Shown here: positions 1-6,994 of the stretch, in pieces
Layout of the letters: every line of letters begins with the position of its first letter
How positions within the stretch are numbered: position 1 is the first letter of the stretch
DNA from: JAAEPI01 sp965212145
GTDB taxonomy: Bacteria; Bacteroidota; Bacteroidia; Cytophagales; Cyclobacteriaceae
NCBI GenBank assembly: GCA_965212145.1
Contig: CBDBUY010000004.1
Location: 558,001 to 622,000 of the forward strand
Length of the DNA stretch: 64,000 bases
Reading direction: 5' to 3'
Made by a program: the position numbers and the translations under genes
Notes under the pieces: generated by a model
Told to the model about the DNA's origin: nothing
What the model saw: the letters and a program-made list of their open reading frames with translations, nothing else
Databases searched by the model: none

Positions 1-244
1 CCACGTCTGAAGAATTCCCACTAAGATCACCCCCTGCAAACGCCAAAGCCCCTACGTAAAGTCCTACGGCCAGCTTGTCGCTTAAAACCACGCGTGGCTC
101 CAATGCAAACCCGACTCCAAGATCATACGTCTCCGCAAAATCTCCGGAAGGTGATTGAAAACTTGGTCCAAGCTCCACATGAAATTGCGCTTGAGAAGCA
201 TATGTAATGCCTAGAACCATCAATGACAATAATATTTTCTTCAT
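1..244 (-). CDS. Outer-membrane beta-barrel protein, N-terminal part (cut by window edge)
   Basis: The gene starts with ATG at 244 and runs off the left edge, leaving about 81 codons. Residues 1-19 form a clear Sec signal peptide (MKKILLSLMVLGITYA, then SQAQF), so the mature protein starts near Gln20. The visible part alternates polar and hydrophobic residues with Gly-rich turns (VELGPSFQSPSGDF, then GVGFALEPRVVLSDKLAVGLY). This is typical of small 8- to 10-stranded outer-membrane beta-barrel proteins of Bacteroidota. A perfect-arm palindrome lies about 50 bp upstream at 297-312. The family call is inferred from strand pattern and signal peptide only, because the C-terminus is outside the window. 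Confidence 0.6.
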   Translation of the reverse strand, partial: MKKILLSLMVLGITYASQAQFHVELGPSFQSPSGDFAETYDLGVGFALEPRVVLSDKLAVGLYVGALAFAGGDLSGNSSDV

Positions 245-296
245 AATGTGTTGATTTGATTTCGACCAAGGTAGAAAAAATAGTGGAGCCTATTCA

Positions 297-312
297 TACC
301 CTGAAGCGGGTA
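297..312. promoter_or_regulatory. NarL-type 7-2-7 inverted repeat (TACCC-N6-GGGTA)
   Basis: TACCC and GGGTA arms are separated by six bases, exactly the geometry of the 7-2-7 heptamer sites bound by NarL/FixJ-class response regulators. It sits 53 bp upstream of the start codon of the beta-barrel gene and just beyond the 3' end of the GroES-like gene. A second copy with the same spacing lies at 59982-59997. The binding protein is inferred, not shown. Confidence 0.35.
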
Positions 313-325
313 TTTATGCACAGTG

Positions 326-712
326 TTAATCGAATAAATCCTCTTCGCGCTCCAGCATGAGCACTGCAGACTGAGGCACAATGTAGTATTTATCCCCGCC
401 TACTAAGACCTCAATGGCGCCTTTTTGCAGGAAAACAGCCAAGTCTCCCTCCTTAGCCTGCAGCGGAATATACTTGATGGGCTCACTGTCTGGTTTCCAT
501 GCATCGTCCTCATCAGTGGGCAATGGAATGGGATATCCCGGCCCAGCTTTGACGATATAGCCGCTCTGAATCTTCTCCTTTTCCCGAACGCCCGGTGGTA
601 GAAAAATCCCGCTATCGGTTTTCTCAGATTCTTTCTTGGGCTTGATCAACAGCCGATCACCCACCACAATCAATTTCTTCAGCTTGTTATCAGCCGTCAA
701 TTCTGAATTCAT
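326..712 (-). CDS. GroES-like co-chaperone family protein
   Basis: This 128-residue protein matches the chaperonin-10 fold. GDRLLIKP at 18-25 is the first strand. KESEKTDSGIFLPPG at 27-41 corresponds to the mobile loop that contacts GroEL. The EGDLAVFL and YYIVP strands follow at 88-95 and 109-113. It is about 30 residues longer than classical GroES because of an acidic/proline-rich insertion at about 58-84 (PGYPIPLPTDEDDAW and beyond). There is no groEL neighbour; it lies 11 bp downstream of rmuC on the same strand. Bacteroidota commonly carry this longer stand-alone GroES-like form beside the true groES. Its role is probably chaperonin-related, but the client system is unknown. Confidence 0.8.
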   Translation of the reverse strand: MNSELTADNKLKKLIVVGDRLLIKPKKESEKTDSGIFLPPGVREKEKIQSGYIVKAGPGYPIPLPTDEDDAWKPDSEPIKYIPLQAKEGDLAVFLQKGAIEVLVGGDKYYIVPQSAVLMLEREEDLFD

Positions 713-723
713 GTTTTAATGTA

Positions 724-2115
724 TCAAAAAAGTGAATCAGGTTCAGATCCTGGCCTGGATGTTTCGGGGAGCTCTTCCGGCTCCTCCTCACGTTTATCGG
801 CTCCTGCACGCGCCAAAAGATTGCTGTCCAATTTCTTGTTGGCCTTGGCGCCCAGTTCCTTCAAACGCTCAGTTTTTCGGATCAAATTGTCTCGACCAGA
901 AACGAGCTTGTTCATGGCATCCGAGTATTGCGACTTGGACTTATCCAAGGAACGCCCAACCTCCATCAAATCATCTACGAACGCCTTGAACTTGTCGTAA
1001 AGCGCACCTCCCTGGCGGGCAATTTCCAGTGCATTCTGATTTTGGTATTCGTGCTTCCAGATGCTGGCCACCGTACGAAGCGTGGCGATCAGCGTGGCAG
1101 GACTGACGATGATGATGCTCTTTTCATGGGCCTGATTGTACAACTCTCCGCCGTGCTGCACGATCAGCGAGAAGGCAGACTCGATGGGCACGAACATCAG
1201 GACGTAATCCAAATTTCCACCATCAAACAGCTGATGGTAGTTCTTCTCAGAAAGTCCCTTGATATGTGCCTTGACAGAAATCAGGTAATTCTTCAGGTGC
1301 TCAGCTTGCTCATCCGGGTTGGTGGCGTTCATGTACTTCTCGAAAGCCACGAGCGACACCTTCGCATCGATGATTAAGTTCTTGTTTTCCGGCAGCTTGA
1401 TGATCACATCCGGGCGTAAGCGTCTGCCCTGCTCAGAGAAATGCGTCTCCTGCGTGTAATACTCTCGGCCTTTTTCCAGCCCAGATTTCTCGAGGATACT
1501 TTCCAGGATCACTTCGCCCCAGTTACCCTGTGCGCGAATGTCGCCTTTCAGGGCGTTGGTCAGGTTCTCGGCCTCCTCGGTCATCTTCTGGTTCAGCTCC
1601 CGTAAAGCAATGATCTGCTCGCGGAGCGCACTGTTTCTGGCCACACTGTCCTTGCTGCTCTGCTCCACTTTCTGCTCAAATAGGTTCAGTTTCTCTCCGA
1701 GTGGTTTCAGCAAATCCGACAGGTTCTCTTTATTCTGATCGGTAAATTTTTGTGTTTTTTCCTCAAAAATTTCATTCGCCAGATTCTTGAATTCCGCGGT
1801 GAATCGCAGCTGGAGATCACTGAACTCGTTCTTTTGTTCAGAGAGCCTTTTCTCCAGGTTGACGAAGTTGGCCTTCAACTCAGCGTTCTGGTTGTTGAGG
1901 ATGAGGACTTTCTCGCGCTCGGCTCGCAGTTCCTGATTGACGGACTGGAGGTCATCTGCCAGCTTGGTACTCCGCTCGATTTCCAGCTGGAGCTGGACTT
2001 TCAATTCCTGTGATTCCGGCAGACGAGCATTCTGCCTGGACTTGAAATAGAGAAACCCTATGCCGACTCCTAACGCCAACCCTACCGCCAAAAAAATCAG
2101 GTTCATCAAATCCAT
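724..2115 (-). CDS. rmuC: DNA recombination protein RmuC homologue
   Basis: The 463-residue protein has one N-terminal membrane helix at about 5-26. A long heptad-rich coiled coil follows at about 35-190. The conserved RmuC core contains GNWGEVILE (197-205), RPDVIIKLP (234-242) and the DAKVSL motif (250-255), which in this family belongs to a PD-(D/E)XK nuclease-like fold. The C-terminal tail is low complexity and acidic. In E. coli RmuC limits inversions at short inverted repeats; the biochemical activity is inferred from the fold. The length is normal for the family. It appears to lead a two-gene unit with the GroES-like gene. Confidence 0.93.
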   Translation of the reverse strand: MDLMNLIFLAVGLALGVGIGFLYFKSRQNARLPESQELKVQLQLEIERSTKLADDLQSVNQELRAEREKVLILNNQNAELKANFVNLEKRLSEQKNEFSDLQLRFTAEFKNLANEIFEEKTQKFTDQNKENLSDLLKPLGEKLNLFEQKVEQSSKDSVARNSALREQIIALRELNQKMTEEAENLTNALKGDIRAQGNWGEVILESILEKSGLEKGREYYTQETHFSEQGRRLRPDVIIKLPENKNLIIDAKVSLVAFEKYMNATNPDEQAEHLKNYLISVKAHIKGLSEKNYHQLFDGGNLDYVLMFVPIESAFSLIVQHGGELYNQAHEKSIIIVSPATLIATLRTVASIWKHEYQNQNALEIARQGGALYDKFKAFVDDLMEVGRSLDKSKSQYSDAMNKLVSGRDNLIRKTERLKELGAKANKKLDSNLLARAGADKREEEPEELPETSRPGSEPDSLF

Positions 2116-2198
2116 TGGTCAAATTTAGTCAGTTCTGAGGATAGAGCAGGAATGTGTGGGAGCTAAAGTCCAGGAACAGAAAAAGGAGAACAAACCAT

Positions 2199-2206
2199 TA
2201 TATTTG
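2199..2206 (+). promoter_or_regulatory. Possible Bacteroidota -7 promoter element
   Basis: TATATTTG matches the Bacteroidota -7 consensus TAnnTTTG exactly and lies about 60 bp upstream of the ATG at 2268. No TTG is present at the expected -33 position, so only half of the promoter consensus is met. Confidence 0.3.
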
Positions 2207-2267
2207 GTGTAAGTAGATAAGGGAGGGGATGTCGCTTATCCTATGGTTAAATTTAATTCGCGAGATT

Positions 2268-2573
2268 ATGAAGCTGCTACTTTCAACAATATTTCTGTTA
2301 ATCTCATTCTCTCTATTGGCTTCCAAAGGAAAGGTAAAATACTATAAATCTGGATGCGACTGGATTATTGTAGAAACGGAATTAGGTTTTGCCTTACTTG
2401 AATGGTATGGAGGCAACATCCCAAATGAAGGTGATATCTTGGTTGGCAAATTTGAGGAATATGGGATGAAAGAGATTTATAACCTAACAACAGACTCAGA
2501 ACTCAAAGTTTGGGTAGATGAATTTTGGTTGGAATGGGAAGAGGTAATTGAACAATATTACGATGAGTGCTAA
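2268..2573 (+). CDS. Small exported protein of unknown function
   Basis: I chose the ATG at 2268 rather than the upstream in-frame ATG at 2229 because it places a typical signal peptide (MKLLLSTIFLLISFSLLAS) at the N-terminus. The precursor has 101 residues. The mature part is acidic, rich in Trp and Tyr, and has two cysteines, one near the start (SGCDW) and one at the very C-terminus (YDEC), which could form a disulfide in the periplasm. I do not recognise a family. The stop codon overlaps the next gene's start in a TAATG junction, so the two genes are probably translated together. The base composition is clearly more AT-rich than rmuC. Confidence 0.6.
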   Translation: MKLLLSTIFLLISFSLLASKGKVKYYKSGCDWIIVETELGFALLEWYGGNIPNEGDILVGKFEEYGMKEIYNLTTDSELKVWVDEFWLEWEEVIEQYYDEC

Positions 2574-3097
2574 TGTGGTTCGGGAACAAAACAATTGAAG
2601 AGCAATCTGAGAATCAGAAAAATCGTATTCTACTCCTTAATGAAAAATTCAGGAGGTGGCAAGATAAACAGCTCGCTCTCAGCACGTTCGTAATTAACTT
2701 ACTGCTCAGTATTTCAATTGCAGGAGTCGGGCTCTTGTGGTCCAACTCAAGCTCTGACCAAATAAAGAATTTTAGATGCCACAATGAAATCCTGTTCAAA
2801 CTATCTATTTATTGCTTAACCGTATCGATTCTATTTGGAGTTATTGCATTGATATTAAGACTGAACGACTATAGGTTAACCAAAGAAATCATTAAATGGC
2901 GTAAGCTTCAATTAAGAGTGAATGAAAATCTCAGGTATGAATGGGATTATGAACTTGATGAAGAGACTTGCGCTTCTAAAATCAGAAAAATCAGGAAGAA
3001 AACGAAGAATATTGGAATTGTAACATGGTGGTTCTTCTATCTTCAAATTACAGCGTTGACACTCTCAGTAATTGGGCTTACCACAATATCCATTTGA
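2573..3097 (+). CDS. Three-helix membrane protein of unknown function
   Basis: The ATG at 2573 overlaps the preceding TAA (TAATG); an in-frame GTG at 2567 is an alternative. The product has about 174 residues with predicted membrane helices at roughly 34-56, 73-97 and 145-173. A charged basic/acidic loop of about 45 residues separates helices two and three. An N-terminal segment rich in Gln, Glu and Lys precedes the first helix. The arrangement recalls small SLATT-like or effector-type membrane proteins, but no diagnostic motif is visible and I assign no function. It is translationally coupled to the exported protein upstream and shares its low GC. Confidence 0.55.
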   Translation: MWFGNKTIEEQSENQKNRILLLNEKFRRWQDKQLALSTFVINLLLSISIAGVGLLWSNSSSDQIKNFRCHNEILFKLSIYCLTVSILFGVIALILRLNDYRLTKEIIKWRKLQLRVNENLRYEWDYELDEETCASKIRKIRKKTKNIGIVTWWFFYLQITALTLSVIGLTTISI

Positions 3098-3178
3098 AAA
3101 AACCCAACACCTAGCTCAAGCATCCAGCCCAGGGAGGCCAGTGCGTAGCTTGAGCCCTTTGATGAGGTAAGATTTTAT

Positions 3179-3346
3179 CTTTTTAGAGTGACAAGATTTC
3201 TCCGCGATGCTACGAAATGACTCGGTTAGAAAATCACATCCGCTTACGCTTTTTAAGTCATGCTGAACTTGTTTCAGCATCTATTTGCCATCGCGCATAG
3301 ATTCTGAAATGAACCCACCTACGGCCGGCAAGTTCAGAATGACCAG
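3179..3346. repeat. Left flanking direct repeat (TCATGCTGAAC element)
   Basis: This ~165-bp segment carries TCATGCTGAACTTGTTTCAG, GCATAGATTCTGAAATGAA and AGAATGACCAGCGCGC. It is repeated with small differences at 4230-4382, at an offset of about 1,051 bp. The two copies bracket the tandem 482-bp array. The TTCAGCATCT and GATTCTGAAA/TTCAGAATGA segments form inverted repeats within the element. Confidence 0.75.
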
Positions 3347-3360
3347 CGCGCCGGAATAGG

Positions 3361-4324
3361 AAGGAATCTCGTGAATTATTTAGGAGATTGCCACGTCGCT
3401 CGTGCCTCACTCCTCGCAATGACGCAGAGTTCCTTAGGCTCCTCCTTATTCCCGGCCTTGTGCCGGGATCTCATAAGGTTCGGATTATGAGTTCCCGGGA
3501 TTCAATCTTTTAGAGTGACGAGATTTCTCCGCCACGCTACGAAATGACTTGGGTCCTATTGCGTCATTCCGAGCTTTGGTTTAGCGAGGGAAGTGGGGCG
3601 AAGGAATCTCGTGAATAATTTGAGAGATTGCCACGTCGCTCGTGCCTCACTCCTCGCAATGACGGTGAGTTCCTTAGGCTCCTCTTATATTCCCGGCCTT
3701 GTGCCGGGATCTCATAAAGGTTCGGATATGAGCTCCAGGGATTCAATCTTTTAGAGTGACAAGATTTCTCCGCTATGCTACGAAATGACTCGGGTCCTAT
3801 TACGTAATTCCGAGCTTTGGTTTTAGCGTGGGAAGTGGGGCGAAGGAATCTACTGAATTATTTAGGAGATTGCCACGTCGCTCGTGCCTCACTCCTCGCA
3901 ATGACGCAGAGTTCCTTAGGCTCCTCCTTATTCCCGGCCTTGTGCCGGGATCTCATAAGGTTCGGATTATGAGTTCCCGGGATTCAATCTTTTAGAGTGA
4001 CGAGATTTCTCCGCCACGCTACGAAATGACTTGGGTCCTATTACGTCATTCCGAGCTTTGGTTTAGCGAGGGAAGTGGGGCGAAGGAATCTCGTGAATAA
4101 TTTGAGAGATTGCCACGTCGCTCGTGCCTCACTCCTCGCAATGACGGTGAGTTCCTTAGGCTCCTCTTATATTCCCGGCCTTGTGCCGGGATCTCATAAA
4201 GGTTCGGATTATCAGATCCAGGGATTCGATCTTTTAGAGTAACAAGGTTTCTCCGCTATGCTACGAAATGACTCGGTTAGAAAATCACATTCGTTTACGT
4301 TTTCTAGTCATGCTGAACATGTTT
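3361..4324. repeat. Tandem duplication of a 482-bp composite repeat
   Basis: Two near-identical copies (about 3361-3842 and 3843-4324) are offset by 482 bp, as measured from the GAATTATTTAGGAGATTG landmark at 3373 and 3855. Each copy contains two diverged half-units spaced 240 bp apart (landmarks 3373/3613 and 3855/4095). Even single-base differences between the half-units, such as ATAATTTGAGAG against ATTATTTAGGAG, are kept in both copies. A unit of two halves therefore duplicated as a block. The second copy diverges near its right end, at about 4276. Confidence 0.85.
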
Positions 4325-4382
4325 CAGCATCTATTCTGCCATCGCGCATAGATTCTGAAATGAATTCAGAATGACCAGCGCG
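4230..4382. repeat. Right flanking direct repeat (TCATGCTGAAC element)
   Basis: This is the second copy of the element at 3179-3346, lacking about 15 bp of the CCCACCTACGGCCGGC insert found in the left copy. It is followed by one more GAGATTGCCACGTCG half-unit at about 4391-4525, which ends just before the GldL-like gene. Confidence 0.75.
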
Positions 4383-4557
4383 CAGAAAAGGAAGGAATCT
4401 CCTGAATTATTTAGGAGATTGCCACGTCGTTCGTGCCTCCCTCCTCGCAATGACGCAGAGTTTCTTAAGCTCTTCCTTATTACCGGCCTTGTGCCGGGAT
4501 CTCACAAAGGTTTAGATTACCTATTCATCCTATTTTTACTCCTCAGGATTTAACGAG

Positions 4558-4923
4558 ATGAAAAAACTACTGTATTTGATTGGGTTGATTGGAGCGATCA
4601 GCCTGGCGGCCGGAATCACTTTTAAGCTTCTCCGGATGTCGTACGGCAATGAGCTGTTTTCCCTGGGCTTCCTGACGCTCCTCCTGGTTTTTATTCCTCT
4701 TGTGGCCATCAGCAGATACAAGACCTCTCCGTCCAAGACAACTTCCATGAAATGGAAATTGATTCTGGGAGTAGTTGCCGCCGTTACGACGGGACTGTCC
4801 GGACTGTTCAAGCTAATGCACCTGGCTGGAGCTGATTTACTTTTAATGATCGGGACGGCAGTTTTTGCGCTTGGATTTCTGCCGCTCTTCTTCTTTGGGA
4901 TGTACAAGAAATCGGTTTCTTAA
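4558..4923 (+). CDS. GldL-like four-helix membrane protein
   Basis: The 121-residue protein has four hydrophobic helices (about 4-22, 34-52, 65-82 and 91-112) and no soluble domain. The GLFKLMHLAGADLLLMIG segment (about 82-99) closely resembles the FKxMHWPGA-type motif in the first helices of the gliding/T9SS motor protein GldL, and ITFKLLRM (about 21-28) is a degenerate first copy. Small proteins of this type occur as paralogues in many Bacteroidota. It lacks the cytoplasmic domain of GldL, so it is not the motor subunit itself. It stands alone between repeat blocks, with a start codon only a few bases past the last repeat copy. Confidence 0.6.
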   Translation: MKKLLYLIGLIGAISLAAGITFKLLRMSYGNELFSLGFLTLLLVFIPLVAISRYKTSPSKTTSMKWKLILGVVAAVTTGLSGLFKLMHLAGADLLLMIGTAVFALGFLPLFFFGMYKKSVS

Positions 4924-5268
4924 AGACTCCTAAACCCCTTGAAATCTGTGACCTAGCCCCGATCGTAACGGTACGAAGTATAGTGAAGAGCGGGAGTAAA
5001 GTTTTTATAAGGGCATGAAGTGTCGCTCCCTCCCTACACTGTGTTTCGGGAGGCAGGCTCCATTTCTTAATAGATCGTATTGATCGTCTTTCGTGGATGA
5101 AGTATTGAGGAGATTGCCACGTTCCTTGTGCCTCACTCCTCGCAATGACGGTGAGTTTTTCCTTATTCCCGGCCTTGTGCCGGGATCTCATTAAGTTTTA
5201 GATTATAAGTTCCCGGAATAAATCCGGGAATTACTTCACGCTGAAACAGATTCAGAATGACCCTCGCA
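4924..5268. repeat. Intergenic region with a solitary repeat copy
   Basis: There is no gene here. From about 5090 to 5260 it contains a sixth, more diverged copy of the repeat (GAGATTGCCACGTTCCTTG, CTCCTCGCAATGACGG, CCCGGCCTTGTGCCGGG). A second hairpin, TTCCCGGA/TCCGGGAA with a five-base loop, lies at about 5211-5231, followed by an ACAGATTCAGAATGACC element. The hairpins could serve as bidirectional terminators between the convergent genes at 4558 and 5269, although long T-runs are missing. Confidence 0.7.
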
Positions 5269-6213
5269 TTACTTCAGATTCTGCCACCAGCCGAAGAACT
5301 CCATGAGCCAGGCGACTCCCACGTGGATCATGATGCCGCCCCAGATGTTGCGGCTGTTGTAGGAGATGATGCCCAGGATGTACCCCCCGAAGATGGAGCT
5401 GATGGACTCGCCGAGTGGCTTGCCAAAGTGCAGAAAGCAATACGTGGCGATCATGGGCAAGACCACATACGGTCCCAAAAAACGGGAGAAGGCGTAAATC
5501 AAATAGCCCCGGAAGAACAGCTCCACGGAGAAGAAGTCACTGCCATAAGCCAGCTCGTACAGCGCGATAGCCGCCCATCTGGGCCAGTCGTTTTCCTGTA
5601 AAAAAAGCTCCATACCGGCATGTTGAAACCTTGGGTAGTAGTTTTTGATATCGGACATAAAAGAGCCAATCCCAATGCACACACCAGCAATCAGCAGCAT
5701 GACCAGATACGGTCGGGCATCAAATTTTTGCAAGGACAGGCCGTACCACGTTTTGGGGTTATCACGCTTTTCCATCCATTTATAGACCAGCATAAATGGG
5801 ATCAAGGTAGTGACCAGGCTGGAGCTCCAGCTCACGGTCTTTGCGATAAATAAGAACTCACGACGGGTGAAAAACTCTGCGAGGTACTGCGTCCCGTAAA
5901 AGGACCGGTCAAAGGCCAGAATGCCGAAACCGATCAAGATCCGTAACCAGAAATCGGGTTTGTTGGTCCAGTTATCTACCTTCTTAAACAGAAGTAGAAT
6001 CCCACAGACCGCCAGGTAGGGCATGGCCTGAAAGAGGAACATCCAGAGCCATTTGATGGGTCGGCCGTGGTATGGGTCAATGTACCCGTCCTCAAAATCG
6101 AGGTGATAGTTCGCTGCGATACAAAGGGATAGAAAGACTGCTATGGTTAGGTAGAGTTTCCAATCAAACTGCTTTCTTTGATACTCGAGAAGGTACCCGA
6201 TTACTTTTCGCAT
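5269..6213 (-). CDS. CPBP-family (CAAX protease-like) membrane protein
   Basis: The 314-residue protein has about eight hydrophobic helices. Its C-terminal third follows the CPBP/Abi pattern: motif 1 region VELFFRG (230-236), motif 2 FLHFG with His262, and motif 3 around His297 (MIHVGVAW). In active Rce1-type glutamic proteases motif 1 is EExxxR. Here the first, catalytic, Glu is Val230, while Glu231 and Arg235 remain. The protein is therefore either inactive or non-canonical. It is divergently transcribed from the NRDE gene, with only 22 bp between start codons, so regulatory signals must overlap coding sequence. Members of this family act in prenyl-protein processing, bacteriocin immunity or membrane signalling; the substrate cannot be told here. 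Confidence 0.78.
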   Translation of the reverse strand: MRKVIGYLLEYQRKQFDWKLYLTIAVFLSLCIAANYHLDFEDGYIDPYHGRPIKWLWMFLFQAMPYLAVCGILLLFKKVDNWTNKPDFWLRILIGFGILAFDRSFYGTQYLAEFFTRREFLFIAKTVSWSSSLVTTLIPFMLVYKWMEKRDNPKTWYGLSLQKFDARPYLVMLLIAGVCIGIGSFMSDIKNYYPRFQHAGMELFLQENDWPRWAAIALYELAYGSDFFSVELFFRGYLIYAFSRFLGPYVVLPMIATYCFLHFGKPLGESISSIFGGYILGIISYNSRNIWGGIMIHVGVAWLMEFFGWWQNLK

Positions 6214-6235
6214 TGTTCAAATTTCGCCCAAAGAT

Positions 6236-6994
6236 ATGTGCCTGATTGCTTTTGCTGTAGATGCCCACCCCGATTATCAACTGATCCTGGCAGCCAACCG
6301 CGATGAATTTTACAAGCGGCCCACTTCACCGGCACATTTTTGGGAAGATCATCCGGAGATTCTTGGTGGAAGAGACGAGGAAGCAGGCGGCACTTGGATG
6401 GCCATTTCCAAAGCCGGGCGTTTCTCTGCTGTGACCAATTACAGAGACCTGAGCAATATTCAGGATGATGCCATTTCCCGGGGCGAACTGCCGGTGAATT
6501 TCCTGTTGCAAAATGTCACTCCAGATCAATATGCAAAGCAGATCGATCAGATATCGGATGCCTATAATGGATTCAATCTCCTGTGCTGGGCAGAGGGCAA
6601 AATGTGCCATTACAGCAACTATGAGAACAAAGTCAATCAACTTAGTTCCGGAATTTATGGTCTGAGCAACGCACTTCTGGACACGCCATGGCCGAAGGTG
6701 TGCAAGTTGAAAGACAACTTCTCAGAGCGGATAAAAACGGACTTCTCCCATGATGATTTGTTGGATTTGCTGACCGATCATTCCCTAGCCGATGACGAGG
6801 AGTTGCCGGATACGGGCGTAGGGAAGGAATGGGAAAAGATGCTCTCAGCCATAAATATCCAATCGGAAAAATACGGCACCTGCTGCAGCACGATTTTGAC
6901 CATTTCGAAAAATGGTGAGGTTGAGTTTACGGAGAAAACATATCCGGTTGGTGGAAGAAAAGCAGGCACAGTAACTTTTGATTTTAAGATATGA
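6236..6994 (+). CDS. NRDE/TANGO2-family protein
   Basis: The 252-residue protein starts MCLIAFA with Cys2, the presumed N-terminal nucleophile position of this Ntn-hydrolase-like family. The diagnostic NRDE motif is at 21-24, followed by the GGRDEEAGGTW segment at about 44-54 and VTNYRD near 67. The length and the C-terminal CCSTIL and EFTEKTY segments fit full-length TANGO2-type proteins, which in other organisms have been linked to haem and lipid homeostasis. It is the first gene of the operon and overlaps the transporter gene by four bases (ATGA at 6991-6994). Co-transcription with 5-oxoprolinase genes suggests a role in handling small amides or thiol compounds, but that is inference. Confidence 0.88.
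   Translation: MCLIAFAVDAHPDYQLILAANRDEFYKRPTSPAHFWEDHPEILGGRDEEAGGTWMAISKAGRFSAVTNYRDLSNIQDDAISRGELPVNFLLQNVTPDQYAKQIDQISDAYNGFNLLCWAEGKMCHYSNYENKVNQLSSGIYGLSNALLDTPWPKVCKLKDNFSERIKTDFSHDDLLDLLTDHSLADDEELPDTGVGKEWEKMLSAINIQSEKYGTCCSTILTISKNGEVEFTEKTYPVGGRKAGTVTFDFKI

Larger units (their letters stand above)
3098..4557. repeat. Non-coding block of dispersed and tandem intergenic repeats
   Basis: This 1.46-kb stretch has no convincing gene. It is built from about five ~240-bp half-units, each holding GAGATTGCCACGTCGCTCG, CTCCTCGCAATGACG, CCCGGCCTTGTGCCGGG (a hairpin) and GTGACGAGATTTCTCCG. An 8-bp inverted repeat, GCTCAAGC (3114-3121) with GCTTGAGC (3148-3155), lies near the left edge. Elements of this kind recur in many Bacteroidota genomes as intergenic repeats. 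Short ORFs inside it follow the repeat periodicity and are not genes. Confidence 0.85.

Noticed and set aside
719..2013. Plus-strand ORFs opposite rmuC
   Set aside because: rmuC is complete with all family motifs; the opposite ORFs show no recognisable sequence.
3361..4525. CRISPR-like array
   Set aside because: The repeating units are about 240 and 482 bp and lack short unique spacers; no cas genes are nearby.
3564..5191. Short ORFs within the intergenic repeats (3564-3746, 4371-4553, 4808-5191)
   Set aside because: Their sequence follows the repeat units, is found in several frames and has no protein-like features.
5257..5601. A 114-codon plus-strand ORF opposite the CPBP gene
   Set aside because: It is a shadow of the CPBP reading frame with no support of its own.
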